From positions 624,082-651,590 of the forward strand of contig VHZZ01000017.1 in assembly GCA_009801015.1 (NCBI GenBank): 27,509 nt of DNA. Direction: 5' to 3'. A program made the translations under genes and the position numbers. The DNA comes from Silene noctiflora. Taxonomy: Eukaryota; Streptophyta; Magnoliopsida; Caryophyllales; Caryophyllaceae. Under the pieces are notes generated by a model. That model was not told the DNA's origin, did not search any database, and saw only the letters and a program-made list of their open reading frames with translations. Positions 1-11,961 of this stretch are shown here, piece by piece. Numbering within the stretch: position 1 is the stretch's first letter; every line of letters begins with the position of its first letter.

Positions 1-294
1 CTCTCAATACGTAAATGACATTATATTCACGTGGGATCTTGTTTGATTCGTTTTTACGAGTATATTATAAATATCTAACTTATAATTTTTGCTAATATGT
101 AGCTAACGATATTTACCGCGTAAAATACGTCTTGNCAAACGTGCAAAAAGAAAGTGGTAGTGTGTAGTTGAATGAAGGGAATAATAGAACAATAACACCA
201 CAAGGCCAGTCACACCGCAAAAATTCGCCCAAAAAAAAAAGAGTGCAACTAAAACCCGTTTAGGCGGCAAAAACAATAACCACACACGGTGACG
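1..294 (+). promoter_or_regulatory. Upstream region and 5' leader of the RBP45D-like gene
   Basis: No coding exon is visible here. An AT-rich TATA-like stretch (TATATTATAAATAT) lies at 61-74, about 220 bases before the start codon. It is followed by a leader with an A-rich run at 230-242. The promoter assignment rests only on position and this TATA-like string. Confidence 0.4.
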
Positions 295-3200
295 ATGATG
301 TCGGCGCCACCGCAACTACAACCGCAACCTCAACCNCAACCGCAACCGCAACCGCAACACCACCAACCGCAAACCCTAGAAGAAGTACGTACTTTATGGA
401 TTGGTGATCTTCAAGTTTGGGTTGACGAATCTTATCTCCACTCTTGTTTCGCTCATACCGGTGAGGTATTCTATTTTGCCCCATTCTCTCGAGTCTTTAA
501 TTATCGAGTCGANTCTTGTATGAGACGGTTTTACACTTATACCCGACCCTCAATTCTTGTATCACTCATTTGATTAAGAGGACAGTTTATTATATAATTC
601 CTCCGTGTCAATTATTTGTTTACCTTTGATTAAAATAATTCTCACGCGGATTGGGACGGTCTCACATTTGAAGTTTGGGTTTATGTGTTGGTCTTGCATG
701 TAAAATCCTCTATTATTTTTAGCCCGTCTCAGTCATTTATTTATTTTTGATTAAAATAATTTCGTATAGAATGGAAAAATAAATAATTGAGTAGGACGGA
801 GGGAGTATNGATTTTTGTGGTTTCGTATTCAGGAGTAATGTTACATACCTGTGAAAGAAATGTTAGAACTGTAAAATCTGGTATTAGTTGTCGAATTCGA
901 GAATGTGAGGTCATGTAATGGAAGAGGGTGGATTGACAAGGGGAAATATGGTGANCGAGTAGAGTCGAATTGTGTCGATGAGGGGTTAATTTTGGAGGAG
1001 CAATTTGAGGATTGTTAGATAGTCTGGTTCAGACTGCGGCGGAAGTGGGTGTTGTAGTGGTTATGTGGTAGGAATGGAGAAGAATTTGATGACAATGTAT
1101 GCTAACGTTCGAGAGGTTATGAAATGCATTGATCGTTTACAACAATTCAGCTTGTTAGTTTATGATTTGGGTGATCAGATAAGCGTGAATATTATTTGGT
1201 CTATGGATTATCCATTCATTTAGCGGTGGTAATGGAAGTATTAGAAGTGTAGAACTAGCTTCTGTTGTTCTTGATTAATTGTTCTGTCATTCGATACAAT
1301 TCCTGAGATACTGTATCTTACATTATGGAACTGTCAGCATCTTTGCTGCTAAACCGGGAATAAGGCTGTCTGTATCCGACCCCCTTATCTGCAATTTTTA
1401 GGATCCCGTAAGATGAGACACTGAGTCTGTGCTTTTGTTAGCTTTCTCTGTTTTTCATACTTAAGAATGTTATTTGCTGATGATAACTTAAGAAATATTG
1501 CTGTAAACTTCAGTGTCTCATGCTATCTACTTTCCCTTTCTCGTATTATTTTTAGCTCTTATTTAACATAGACTAATATCTGAGGTTTCACATCAGTTGC
1601 TTACATATGTAATATGAGGGTTTCTGAGAAATTATTAATCAGTGAAATTGTCTGGTATGCTATAGAAATAAGAACCATAATCCGATGAATGCTAGAATCA
1701 TGTAATTTTTATTGGAGATTATGATCTTTCTGTGTCATGAGCGAACGAAAGTTTTTCGGGAAGGTGTTGGTCGAGGAGGAACAAGGATCTAGAGACTACT
1801 CTGGGCTTGAAAGTAAGACTTAAATTAGGTGTTTGGGGGAGAGAAAGCCAAGGGCAAAGGCTGTGTTTACTTTATGTAATTTGAATGTATTTTTATCCTC
1901 TTACGGTAAGGAAATGTTGTTTCTACTTTCTAGTCTTCAGTGCTTTTACTTCTCACCTCGTCCCAAACAGCAACCTTCTCAAACAATTTTAGTAGCATGT
2001 AGGCAATCACAGAATTTACATTCTTATTACTTGTTCCTATCTAGGATATATTATATGATAGATCACTGAACGTCAGAGTAAGTCATGTAAATAGTTGGAT
2101 ATCGAAATAACAAATGTGAGTCCATTTTTTTATGTAGGTTGTTTCTGTAAAAGTGATACGCAATAAGATTACTGGCCATCCAGAGGGGTATGGGTTTATT
2201 GAGTTTATGTCACATACAGCTGCTGAACGCGTCTTACAAGCATACAATGGAACTTCAATGCCTGGAACCGAACAACCTTTCAGATTAAATTGGGCTTCTT
2301 TTGGGATTGGAGAAAGAAGGCCTGATGCAGGCCCTGATCATTCTATCTTTGTGGGGGATTTGGCACCTGATGTTTCAGATTATTTGTTGCAAGAGACCTT
2401 TAGGGCTCTTTATCCTTCTGTTAGGGGTGCAAAGGTTGTGACAGATCCGAGCACAGGTCGGTCAAAGGGATACGGGTTTGTTAAATTTGCAGATGAGATG
2501 GAGAGAAATAGGGCGATGACTGAAATGAATGGCCAATATTGTTTGTCTAGGCCTATGCGGATTAGTGCTGCTACACCGAAAAAGACACCTGGGGTTCAGC
2601 AGCCGTATCTTGCTGCTAAAGGTAACTTTCAATTGTTTATGTACTTTCAATTATGTTCTGGATGGAGAATAATCGTTGTGCATTTAGGTATTTTTGTGTT
2701 TTGAGTAGCTCTCTGTTACCATTCTACAATTCTTCGATGACCATCTCAAGTTTACTCTTGACAGCCCTTTATCCTACTCCAGCATATATTGTGCCACCAG
2801 TGCAACCAGTTCAANCACTACTAATGGAGCATGACCCAAACAATACAATGGTAAGGGAAAAAAGAGACTTGTGGGCTAGTCATTTTTCATTTGGTTTCTT
2901 TGCTCCTTTGCCCTATTAATTCATTATCTAATATTGGTGACATCTTTTCACAGATCTATATTGGTAATTTAGACCCAAATGTAACAGAAGAGGAACTGAG
3001 ACAGCATTGTTTGCAGTTTGGGGAGATTGGCTATGTAAAGATTCCGGCTACTAAGGGTTCTGCTTTTGTTCAGTTTGCTGTCAGGTAGGCATGTGAGTAT
3101 GTCTGTAATCTCTGCATAGTTACTCTAATGCTTTTGAGTTCTAAATTTCTAATTGCGAGCTTGAAAACTGCTGCTTCTGACCCGATTTATTTTAAATTTT

Positions 3201-4539
3201 CCTTGGCAAGTGCAAGGGAACTTGAATCTAGCCTTCAACTCTACATTACATATGATATGTTATTTCCTTGGTTTTCAAAGGTGATGGAATAAAGTAAAAT
3301 GGCTCACTAAACTCTANGGGCTTCATATATCGTGTAGTACTACCCGATCAGTGCAATCACGATGCAATTTTCCTTACCTCTCACCGAAAAACAGACTATG
3401 TTTTCAACATATGGTAAGATTGTCTACATCATACATTCATACCCCCTACTTTGCCATAGATAGAACTCTTTAAGGCACGTGGGAATGTTGTTATTGTTGG
3501 TCTTTAGATCGATGCTTGTTCTGTCTGTTGATCCCTGAAAGGCTGAAATATATGTNGTTTGCAGGGCATCTGCCGACGAAGCTATACAAAAGCTACAAGG
3601 AGCAGTTATTGGTCAGCAAGCAGTACGTATTTCATGGGGTAGGAGCCCAACTGCTAAGCAGGTAAGACATTCTTTTCAGAAATGCAATAAATCTCCATGT
3701 TGGTCTAATACTCTAAANCAGTCTTGAATCAAGTCGTTTCATCTTTTGCTCAAAAGCAGATGCCTGAGTCTTAATGTTTGAAATAATTCCAGGATGGTAC
3801 TGCCTGGGGCCAGCAAGTTGATGCTAGTCAGTGGAGCGCATACTATGGATACGGGCAAGGTTATGACGCTTATGCATATGGTGCCGTTCAGGATCCATCT
3901 GCGTATGCATATGGTGCATATGCTGGTTATGCTCAATATCCTCAACAAGTAAGTTCTCTATCTTTCTATACTTGGCTAATTGAGTGGATTCTAGTATATT
4001 TTTGATATTGGGCTTGATTTACTCCCATAACGATGATCCTCAATCCAAGCGAGCCCTTAAAAGCAAGTTGAGTAGATTTTGTTGGAATACATAGATTTGT
4101 TTCTACTCTGACATCACTGTGTGTCTGTCGTCCCACTGAAAAAAAGGCAACTGTATGGGGTAGTTATCGCGTCATCAGTTTATGCTATATTCACCTTTAC
4201 CAATTTTTCACTGCAGCCTGAAGGCGTGCAAGAGATGGTTGGCGCAGTTGGTGCTGCTTCGGGAACGGAGCATAAGGAACCCTTTGATCCTCTAGCTACA
4301 CCGGACGTTGATCGGTAATCTCTCTCTCTGGTTTCTATCTCTCTCTCTCCCTCTATGCCTATGTGTTTTGATTTAATTTTAAATGCTAAATATTTTCCTG
4401 TTTTGTCTATCTTCCTACCATGCCTAGGCTGAATGCAGCGTACCTGGCGGTCCATGGCTCCGCAATTCTAGGTCGACCCATGTGGTTAACAACCTCCTCA
4501 CGTACAAGACAAGCTTCATCCGTTCCTGGGCCGCACTAA
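295..4539 (+). CDS. RBP45D: RBP45D-like three-RRM RNA-binding protein, 8 exons, 444 aa
   Basis: Exons: 295-465, 2138-2621, 2765-2850, 2954-3084, 3565-3661, 3793-3948, 4217-4314, 4428-4539; all phases agree. A Pro/Gln-rich N-terminus (about 5-28) precedes three RRMs: RRM1 about 33-110 (RNP2 LWIGDL, RNP1 GYGFIEF), RRM2 about 126-203 (IFVGDL, KGYGFVKF) and RRM3 about 248-318 (IYIGNL, KGSAFVQF). A Tyr/Gly/Gln-rich stretch and the conserved tail DPLATPDVDRLNAAY...GRPMW follow. RRM spacing, AGPDHSIFVGDLAPDV and this tail match Arabidopsis RBP45D (At5g19350) as I remember it, better than RBP45A-C or RBP47. That protein is reported as a U1 snRNP-associated nuclear splicing factor that influences flowering; nucleus-located pre-mRNA binding is therefore inferred here. 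The in-frame ATG at 295 was chosen; a second lies at 298. Intron 1 is long (1672 bp). The intron 7 donor overlaps an in-frame TAA (see findings). Confidence 0.93.
600..807. repeat. Stowaway-like MITE in RBP45D intron 1
   Basis: The left end (CCTCCGTGTCAATTATTTG) and the right end (GAGTAGGACGGAGGGAGTA) are inverted copies of the common plant CTCCCTCCGTCC-type terminus, each followed inward by an AAATAA/TTATTT-rich arm. The inner part contains a GACGGTCTCACAT motif shared with the hairpin element in an ORC1 intron. Terminal mismatches show that it is old. The family assignment rests on the terminal motif only. Confidence 0.6.
808..2137. other. Remainder of RBP45D intron 1, nothing recognised
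   Basis: This is AT-rich intron sequence ending in a T-rich tract and the acceptor TATGTAG at 2131-2137. Open frames inside it (for example 1833-2069) show no recognisable protein sequence. I see no further repeat or RNA gene. Confidence 0.6.
3085..3564. other. RBP45D intron 4, nothing recognised
   Basis: This 480-base intron splits the RRM3 coding sequence just after its RNP1 motif. It starts GTAGGC and ends TTTGCAG. No repeat or conserved motif was recognised. Confidence 0.6.
4319..4354 (+). repeat. CT-rich microsatellite in RBP45D intron 7
   Basis: Runs of CT dinucleotides begin a few bases after the exon 7 donor. Such a pyrimidine-rich stretch beside a donor could bind PTB- or TIA-type splicing factors, which is inference. 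Confidence 0.6.
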
Positions 4540-5288
4540 TATCTGTAATGTCATGGAGGCTTCAATTCTCAACGCTCAAGGGTGAAGGGCGGTGAATCAT
4601 AGTTATGTCTACATGCTTCTATTGAAGTGTATTACTCCGTAGAGGCTAAGGATGTGCATCATTATATATAGCTACTTAGAATTGGCTTTTGCACATTTTC
4701 TTCGTTTTCCCGGGTTTTAAAAAGGCAGTTTACTCGTATCGCGTGTGTAATGCCTTGTCAAATTCAATGATTCATGGTTCGGTCATATTTCTACTTCGTC
4801 TTTGTTCAAATCCCTGGAACTATTGAAAACTTATAATGGCCTCCCTGTCTGAACTCTGTCAATAACAAAACATGCAATATGCAAAAAACTCGACAGGAAA
4901 ATCGCTTTATCTCCCATCTATGTTCTTGCTTGTCAAGATATTCTCGGATCTTAGATATCCGTTCACTTACCAAGATACTCTCATAAATTCGTAATCTCTA
5001 CCTGTAAATATCTCTATCAAATAACCAGCTAAACGGTTTTTCTAACATGGGCAAAAAAGAAGTAATAAAGTACAACGCTATTAGCGATACTTGTATGAAA
5101 CTACCTTTTTTATACGAAATACAATGATCTTACATTTGTGCCTCAGCTTTTACAATCTAAAATCTAACAGATTGTGTATCTAACTTAATAAATAAAGTGT
5201 ATTGTGATTGTGATTAATTCTAAGCTACAAGTCTGGTACAGATGAACAAAGAAGTCGTAACGACCATATGGAAATGGCATTACTTGAA
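4540..5288. other. Convergent 3' intergenic region between RBP45D and ORC1
   Basis: The two genes face each other, so this stretch must hold both 3' UTRs. It is AT-rich with no coding potential. A plus-strand AATAAATAAA at about 5188-5197 is the clearest polyadenylation-like signal, but it lies about 650 bases past the RBP45D stop, so its use is uncertain. Confidence 0.5.
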
Positions 5289-8200
5289 TTACAAGTACTT
5301 GGCTAACCATGGGAGCTCCTCACATCCTTTTAGAGCAAATGTGACATCATCACTGCAAATTTAAACCGAAATCAGCAAACGAGTTCAGAGAAAACATACT
5401 GTTTATGTAACATAATAAGCCGACTGTCAAACGAGCCATCTTGCTTTATTCTATCACGCACCAAAAATTAGTTAACACCAGTCAATTTTTTTTAACAAGG
5501 GATATGCTTAAACTTGAAACTGAAATAGACCACTTCGGCGTCTTTGCAAAAAGCAAATCGGAGTTCATACTCACACGAAAGAGTGATCTCATTCATATGA
5601 TTTTAAATTAATGGATAGATGAGTTTGTTTCATGATTTCATCGAGTAAGATCGTCTCTTGAGAAGTTCAACATAATATGAGAAATGATATCNACTTACCT
5701 CGGAAAATTCAATTGCAACTTCTGTAGCCTGTGCCTAGATCCTGACTCGCATAGGATGATTCTGCTTTCACCAAGCTTACACCTGAAACAAGATACCATA
5801 GCTTAAGGTTTCAGTCATCCCATAATAACACATTGTGTATGCAATGAATCGTCTCAAGACAAGCGGATCAAATTAGGTGGAGATGTTCTACTGTTCTCTA
5901 GTCTACTGTTTGCAACTTTGCATAGAAATTTTCTTATAGTTTGCAGCTTATGGTCATCTTTGAGGTGGACTGAAATTCTAGGACTTGTAGTTGTAACGAC
6001 TAACGAGGAGACAAGCTAGTATCTTAAAGCAAGCAGTTAAAGCATTTTAGTACTTACCCAACTCGTAAAAGGGTATCCCATCCGGGTAATGTCTCCCCAT
6101 TACTTGTACAAAAGCAGGATACAGTTGAAGCCACCTGCAACAATGTCGAAAAAAAGGAAGTGGTTCAGATAAAACATGGTCACCAATAATGGAACAATGG
6201 AATCTTCATGATATGACAGTAAAGAGGCTAGTGANTCCTCTGAAAGTCAGGATGTACTGGATGGGCGGTATAACGAGTCAAAAACTAAAGAATGCGTAGA
6301 AGCTAACCTTTTCAAAGGTTGTTTCACCCATTCCTGTCTTGTAAAGTTCATGCACCATAGCTGCCAACACTATCTTGCTTAGTTTTGATGATCTTCTGAT
6401 CACCTGTAATGCCGATCACATTTAATGTACAACTTGGTCAGAGGAACTGAACCGCCTAAAACGTTTTTCCATAGTGATGGGGACAGGGAAAGATGTGAAT
6501 CCGGTCAAGAGATGTAGGGAGGTAACGTTAAACAATGGTTGATTTTAGGAGGCACACCGACTTTTAACTAACGAGACACGTTTATTACTGTATTTGAAGT
6601 ATCACAACTACTAGCAAGTAGCAATATACTCACTTGAATGTGAGGTGCTTGGAACATTTCCTGTATGGCCGCTTCAACTTCTGTCACACCAACAAGGGTT
6701 TTTCCTGAAGGTTCATAAACAGATGCATTTTGCCCAAAAATTAGCTCCAACAGCAGTAAAAACAGGAGGAATGAAATACGCCATTGTAAGCGATTTAAGA
6801 AGGGAAATGGATCAATGGGTAAAACCATCTTTACCCAACCGATGTTCTTATGATAATTTTAAACAAGGATCGGGTTTTATATCAGTACATAGTTCTGATA
6901 GTTGCCATCTTTCTTAGAATAGAATTATTCTAGAATTTAAGTACCTGCAGAAGCACTATCAGGAAGCGAGGCATGACTTTTGACCCGAAAGTCGGCAATC
7001 TCTGCTGCACGACGACATATCTCCAGAGCCCTACGTGCATCTCCAGAAATAGCAGCTACCTGAATACATTAATAACATCATCACTATATATTCAACGCAA
7101 AAAAGTAAACAATATCAAAAGAATTAGGGCTAGATTCACGAGTAAATTAACAAGATACAAGCCCAGCACCTTTCTAGAAGCAAATTCTACTGCTTGCTTC
7201 TCAAATGCATCAATTCCTTTGAGCCGACTCATAATGATTTCTTGAAGTTGCTGGTAGGTATAGGGGCCAAAGCAGATTCTATGTATACCCATCCGGCTTG
7301 AGATACGAGGAAGCAACTTCTCTGGAAGATCCATTGTGTTAGCTATTCCTGCACAGACAAATAGAGAAGATCCATGATTGTCTGATAGCCGATGTTTCAT
7401 TCCAAAAATCTTAACTATTTGAGAAAAACCACCACATTATTCAACAATACTTCAACTGAATGTGAAACCTCAAACATAACAGAAAGTTACCGATCACAAT
7501 TAACTTGGAGTTGGGTCTAGTAGGCCAATCAAGAATATTGTAAAGAACCTGAAAACAAAAGAAAATCCATTTCAGCTACTTGTCCTTTTGATAGACTACA
7601 CAAAATTGTTACTTTTTAAGAGATTTTAACATTTACCGATTGGTTTCTGGTCACAAGCAGATCAAGCTCGTCAATAAGCAAAATGCAAGGCTTGTTCTCT
7701 CCTTTCCCAACTCGCTTCCCTTCTGAAAATCGCTCATTTAGGAACTGCAAAGCCTTTTTCCAGCCAACTCTGTGTCCGCTCAATGCCTCATATATAACCT
7801 ACAGGAATTTGAGTTTACATTCAAGTCAAGAAACCAATAATGTAATTTGAATTTAGATGTATACGGCAAGACAAAGATTTTAATCAGTTTTTACAAATAC
7901 TAACCCTGTATATATTCTCAGCGGATGCTAGCTTTAAACCATTAATCTCGATGAAACAGTATGGCTTAATACTTCCTGACTCAAGTTCAGACTTCAGATT
8001 CCTCATGACTGCAAGTACACTCATAGTCTGCAGTAGAAACCAATGAAGGAAAGCTATAAGTATCAAGGAAAGCCATAAGTATGTTACTGCATGCATCCAA
8101 TACCTAAAGAGGAAAATAAGAAATTCACCTTCCCAGTCCCAGGAACACCATGAATGTAGAGGCAGCGTCCTAGACATTGGTCATCACATATAGCGCCTTT

Positions 8201-11200
8201 TATACATGAAGTGATCTCTTCCATTTCTCTAAATAAGAGGGGTTAGTAAAAAGTAAAACAAAAAATGGTCAGCCAGAGTGACAATTGACTAGTGGCTAGT
8301 GCATTTACTTGTTGCGGCAAGGAAGTGATTTGGGCAGTGTTGCCAATAGCAGTGTCTGTTTAGCCTTCTCAAGTTCCGTTTGCTTATGACATCTTACATG
8401 CTGAGGGATCTTCTTTGTCCCGATTTTCTCCAATCCAAAGAACTGCCCCCTTCTTGAATTCTGTTATTAATTGGAGTATCAGATGGAATCAACTCAATTA
8501 GCAAGACTGCCAGAACAATATAAGATTAGGCGAATCTTGTATGAGACAGTCTCACATCTAAGACCAACAAAATCCTAATGTATCTCACTTCATATTATAC
8601 GCTTCATGGGTTGGTCTCACATGCAAGACCGTCCTATATAAGTTTTTTTGCAATAAAGACGAAGGATATGCACCGTACAGCAGCTCGCTCATGAGTTGAT
8701 TGTCCAGAAGGCTTTCTCTTCTCATTCTCCTCCTCAAAGTCCATATCTTCTTCTGAGTCAGAGTCTATTTCCTTGTTGACTTTAAAATCTTCGTCACTGA
8801 CCGCATCATCATCATCTCCATTGTCATCATCCTGTGACACCAATAGTATAACATCATCATTTATCAACCCTTAGTCTCATTTCTAGATTAATGGCTTAAA
8901 CTTCTATAGTTTGAAAGACTCACAACTTCTTCATCATTGATCTCTGCAAGTCGCTTGAAACTATGCCAACGGATGTCGTATTCATATTCGCATAAAAAGA
9001 CATCATCCCCTTCATTGTTCGCCTTGGTGAATTCTTTTGGTGTCATAACATAGCAGTGTCGGAGCACAGATTCCATCTGTAGCATCAAGTAACAGAGTCA
9101 TTAGGATTTTGTTATAGAGTAACAACTTAAACCAATGCAGTTAATAACAAAATTGTTCATAAATGTTGTAGCAACTATTGAATCATTTATGAAAGTGAAA
9201 CATTGATGCAAAACTTAACATAAAAGGACAGTGCAGGAGTCTAACAGATAATAAACACACATCCGCAGTGATAGATTTTTACCAGAAAGCGCCACAGTAT
9301 TACTCAAAAAACTGGAAAATGCTTTGTAAACAAGAAAACCATCTATACTGTAACTAATGTGGCGGGATGTTCGTGTCATGACTGTCATCATAGAAAATCT
9401 GGTTTTTTATTTTATTGTGCTCAGAAGATTTCACAAATAAACTATCGTAAATCCGTTCACCACCAGCACCAAGTATTTAAACCGGTGGATATCATATCCA
9501 TCTTACCAGTAAAACACAGTCTCGCCTCTAGTTCAGAGGATATATGATGTTACGATCACATAACGCGAAAATACTCAGATTGCAGGTCATCCAAATTTTG
9601 AGATCAAAGAGAACACTAGTCTCTTAACAAATGAAGAATTTCAACAAATTATGCTAAGTCTAACTTGATTGTTGTTAAGTGAGCACATGAGCAACTATAT
9701 TGAGTACTACGGCCTCCCTAGCATTAATATGTTTTCATGAACCACGACGAAGGAATGAAGGTTTATCAGTTCCATACTATCACAATCCACATTGTATTCT
9801 AAAGGAAGTCTTTGTAAAATGTCTAGGAATTCCGCTAATCATCCAAAATATTAGTCCAATTTTCAAACATGAACAACGCAGAAATTGCTTTCAGAAAGGT
9901 GCTAACTAAATCTGTTTTTGGAGTAATTCAGAGGTAAACAACGCATTTTACGTCTTATTGTCTCCCATCATCCTTCTCCAGAAACAGCAAGTAACCTGTC
10001 TTTGCAAGTCATAGAGTTTTTCTAACGTGACCTGATCCTTTACGTCGATTCTTAGTGAACTTAAAGTAGGACATCAATAAGCACAGTCACAAACAATGCT
10101 GAATACACATCTTATCTTGAATCGTAATCCCTTACCTCAATATCAGCAAAATCATTGGTGCGATAAATCTCTCTTTTCAAGTTATGTGGCTGTCTCCCTG
10201 ATGCAGTTTCCTCAGGAATCATGTACCAATGTGCCCGAAACCAATATGTTCCATTTACTTCTTTCCATATACTGCACAACATCATGAAAACTCCCAATCA
10301 TATATACAGTATACTGCATTTGTCTGAAACTGCTTCTAAAGTTAATCTACTACTCCCATAAATCAATATCAAATACATATTAGTACACTGATACACCGAA
10401 AACCATACAGACNGACATTGTTACCAATTGCACACAGACGCCATTAATCATTGGTTTACTACCCGCGTCCCAATCATTTGCTTACCTTTGATTAGAATAC
10501 CCCACACAAAGATCAAAAGGGTAAATAAATTATTAAGACGAAATGATTATCACACGATNAGAAGGCCATTGTTGCCAGTTGCAGTCAGATGCCATTAATC
10601 ATTAGTTACTACTATTCCGTCTTAATCATTTGTTTACTTTGATTAAAATACCCCTCAAAAAGAACAAAAAAAGTAAACTAATGATTAAGACGGCTGAGTA
10701 TCGATGAAACCAAGTAGAAACCTTTAGCTTCCTCAATCAAACATACTAAACAAATTAGGTCTCCAAAAAAAAGCAAACAAAATCAATTCACAGACCAATC
10801 TCTAATTCAGTAGGTCTAATGAGNGACGGTCTCTCGCTAATATACCATATGGGAACCGTAAATTAGGCTAAAGTACCAATCAATCAAAGCAACAAATTCA
10901 TTCACAAATCAATTATAATTTAACTACCTCTCAACGCGAGCAGCCCACAAATCGCTTGAAAGCAACTTCTCCCTCAAAGTCCTAACCCTCTTCTTCCCTT
11001 GAGGAGGCACCGGAACCTCCACCCCCCCAACCTCGCCGCCATTCCCCGATTTCTTACCCTCACAAATCCAACAAATCCAATCCCCTTCAGGGACCTCAAT
11101 CAAGGGAGGCTTCAAACACTTCAAATGAAACCCACCAAGACAATCATCACACTCAATCATAACTTGTCGTCCCGTCCGAAAACAAACCCTACATTCTTCC

Positions 11201-11736
11201 ACCTCTGGATCCTCCTCATCGGAACTCGCATCCTCCCTTCTNTTTACATACACATCATCTCCCACTGCAAATTCACCTCCATCAAACACCACTTTCTTAT
11301 AATACACCCTCTTCTTCACCACATTACTCGATTTCACCCTCGCACTCGTCCTCGTCCCCGTCCCCGCCATCGTGGTGGGCAAATTTTCCGTCTCCCCACC
11401 TCGTTTTCTCTTCTTCCTTTCACTCAAATCAGGCGACTTCGGACGAAACTGCTCATGGGTTTCAACTCTCTTACTCAAACCCGCTCCAAGTTTCGATCTT
11501 TTTACNGATTTAGGGGTTTTAGGGGGAATTTGAGCGATGGGTTTTTCCGGGGTTTTGGTAAAATCAATGGATAACCGGCGAGAAGATCTCCTAAGGGGAG
11601 TTGATTCATCATTTTCCGACCCCAATCGCGACAAACCACGACTTGGGGTACGAGAAATCGGGGTTGAAGGAGATGAACTTTTACTGAAATTTTGTAGATC
11701 TAATGGTTGTTTGGGTTTAATTGGAGTCGCCGCCAT
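5289..11736 (-). CDS. ORC1: Origin recognition complex subunit 1, 16 exons, 843 aa
   Basis: Exons (minus): 11736-10928, 10271-10136, 9076-8924, 8831-8679, 8460-8309, 8228-8129, 8027-7905, 7798-7637, 7548-7491, 7348-7170, 7059-6945, 6704-6634, 6403-6308, 6134-6058, 5782-5699, 5352-5289; all GT-AG and phase-consistent. The N-terminus is basic and Ser/Thr-Pro-rich (1-135). A PHD finger (C182, C185, C196, C199, H204, C207, C222, C225) is nested in a BAH domain (about 143-365), the plant ORC1 histone-reading cassette. An Asp/Glu-rich linker (about 367-405) leads to the AAA+ ATPase: Walker A GVPGTGKT (495-502), Walker B LLIDELD (582-588), a sensor-1 region around GIANT (616-620) and GDARR (681-685). 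A winged-helix region ends ELPWLAKYL. The family role is ATP-dependent origin binding and MCM loading with CDC6 in the nucleus. The length is close to Arabidopsis ORC1 (about 810). The gene appears intact; three residues contain an n. Confidence 0.96.
8536..8642. repeat. Foldback MITE in ORC1 intron 4
   Basis: The first 33 bases (CTTGTATGAGACAGTC...AGACCAAC) are an imperfect inverted copy of the last bases (GGTTGGTCTCACAT...ATATAAG), giving a hairpin of about 107 bases. A related core, GAGACGGT or GACGGTCTCACAT, recurs at about 522-533 and 655-668, and a short relic lies at about 10824-10832. It sits only 36 bases downstream of the exon 4 donor. Confidence 0.6.
9077..10135. other. ORC1 intron 2, nothing recognised
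   Basis: This AT-rich intron of about 1.06 kb separates the two halves of the BAH coding region after the PHD finger. I saw no repeats, RNA genes or conserved peptide in it. Confidence 0.6.
10411..10693. repeat. Tandem duplication carrying two MITE hairpins in ORC1 intron 1
   Basis: Copy 1 begins at about 10414 (GACATTGTTACCAATTGC...) and copy 2 at about 10564 (GGCCATTGTTGCCAGTTGC...), about 150 bases apart. Each holds a flank with GCCATTAATCATT and then a short hairpin, at 10464-10540 and 10617-10693. The hairpin arms are of the type CCGTCTTAATCATTTGTTTAC and its inverse, the same family as the hairpin at 13586-13661. Duplicating the flank together with the hairpin points to one segment duplication rather than two insertions. 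Confidence 0.65.
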
Positions 11737-11881
11737 TGAAGCTTCTTCAAGTTATATAATTAAGGAAATAAATATTAAATAAAATGAATAAAATGTGTGA
11801 ATTTTTAGAGAGAAGAAGAAANTGGGAAGAGAGAGAGAAAGAGGGCGGAAAAAAATGGGGGATGAAGATAGTAGAGTGAGG

Positions 11882-11891
11882 ATATATATAG
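11882..11891 (-). promoter_or_regulatory. TATA box candidate of ORC1
   Basis: Read on the minus strand this is CTATATATAT, about 150 bases upstream of the ORC1 start codon and 20-90 bases downstream of the E2F/MSA cluster. That geometry fits a core promoter with a leader of about 100-120 bases. Confidence 0.5.
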
Positions 11892-11909
11892 TGAAGAAAA
11901 GGGGGAAAA

Positions 11910-11922
11910 TTTGGCGGGAAAA
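11910..11922. promoter_or_regulatory. E2F binding site (ORC1-proximal)
   Basis: The sequence is TTTGGCGGGAAAA, a full match to the canonical E2F/DP site TTTSSCGC/GCGGGAAA read from either strand. It lies about 175 bases upstream of the ORC1 ATG. ORC1 is a classical E2F-controlled G1/S gene in plants and animals, so S-phase activation by E2F is the likely meaning. Confidence 0.8.
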
Positions 11923-11946
11923 TGTGTTCTTACATGTAGAAATAGA

Positions 11947-11956
11947 GCCGTTGGGA
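11947..11956 (-). promoter_or_regulatory. MSA element (MYB3R site) in the ORC1 promoter
   Basis: The minus-strand sequence CCCAACGGCT fits the mitosis-specific activator consensus YCYAACGGYY at every position. It lies between the two E2F sites. MSA elements are bound by three-repeat MYB3R factors, which act with E2F in plant DREAM-type complexes. Whether it works here is inference. Confidence 0.6.
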
Positions 11957-11961
11957 GGAGT

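Noticed and set aside
1833-2069. Open frame of 78 codons in RBP45D intron 1
   Set aside because: It has no domain or composition typical of a protein, lies inside a well-defined intron and has no splice support.
4121-4318. Separate small plus-strand ORF
   Set aside because: Its latter part is RBP45D exon 7 read through the intron donor. The first part is intron sequence.
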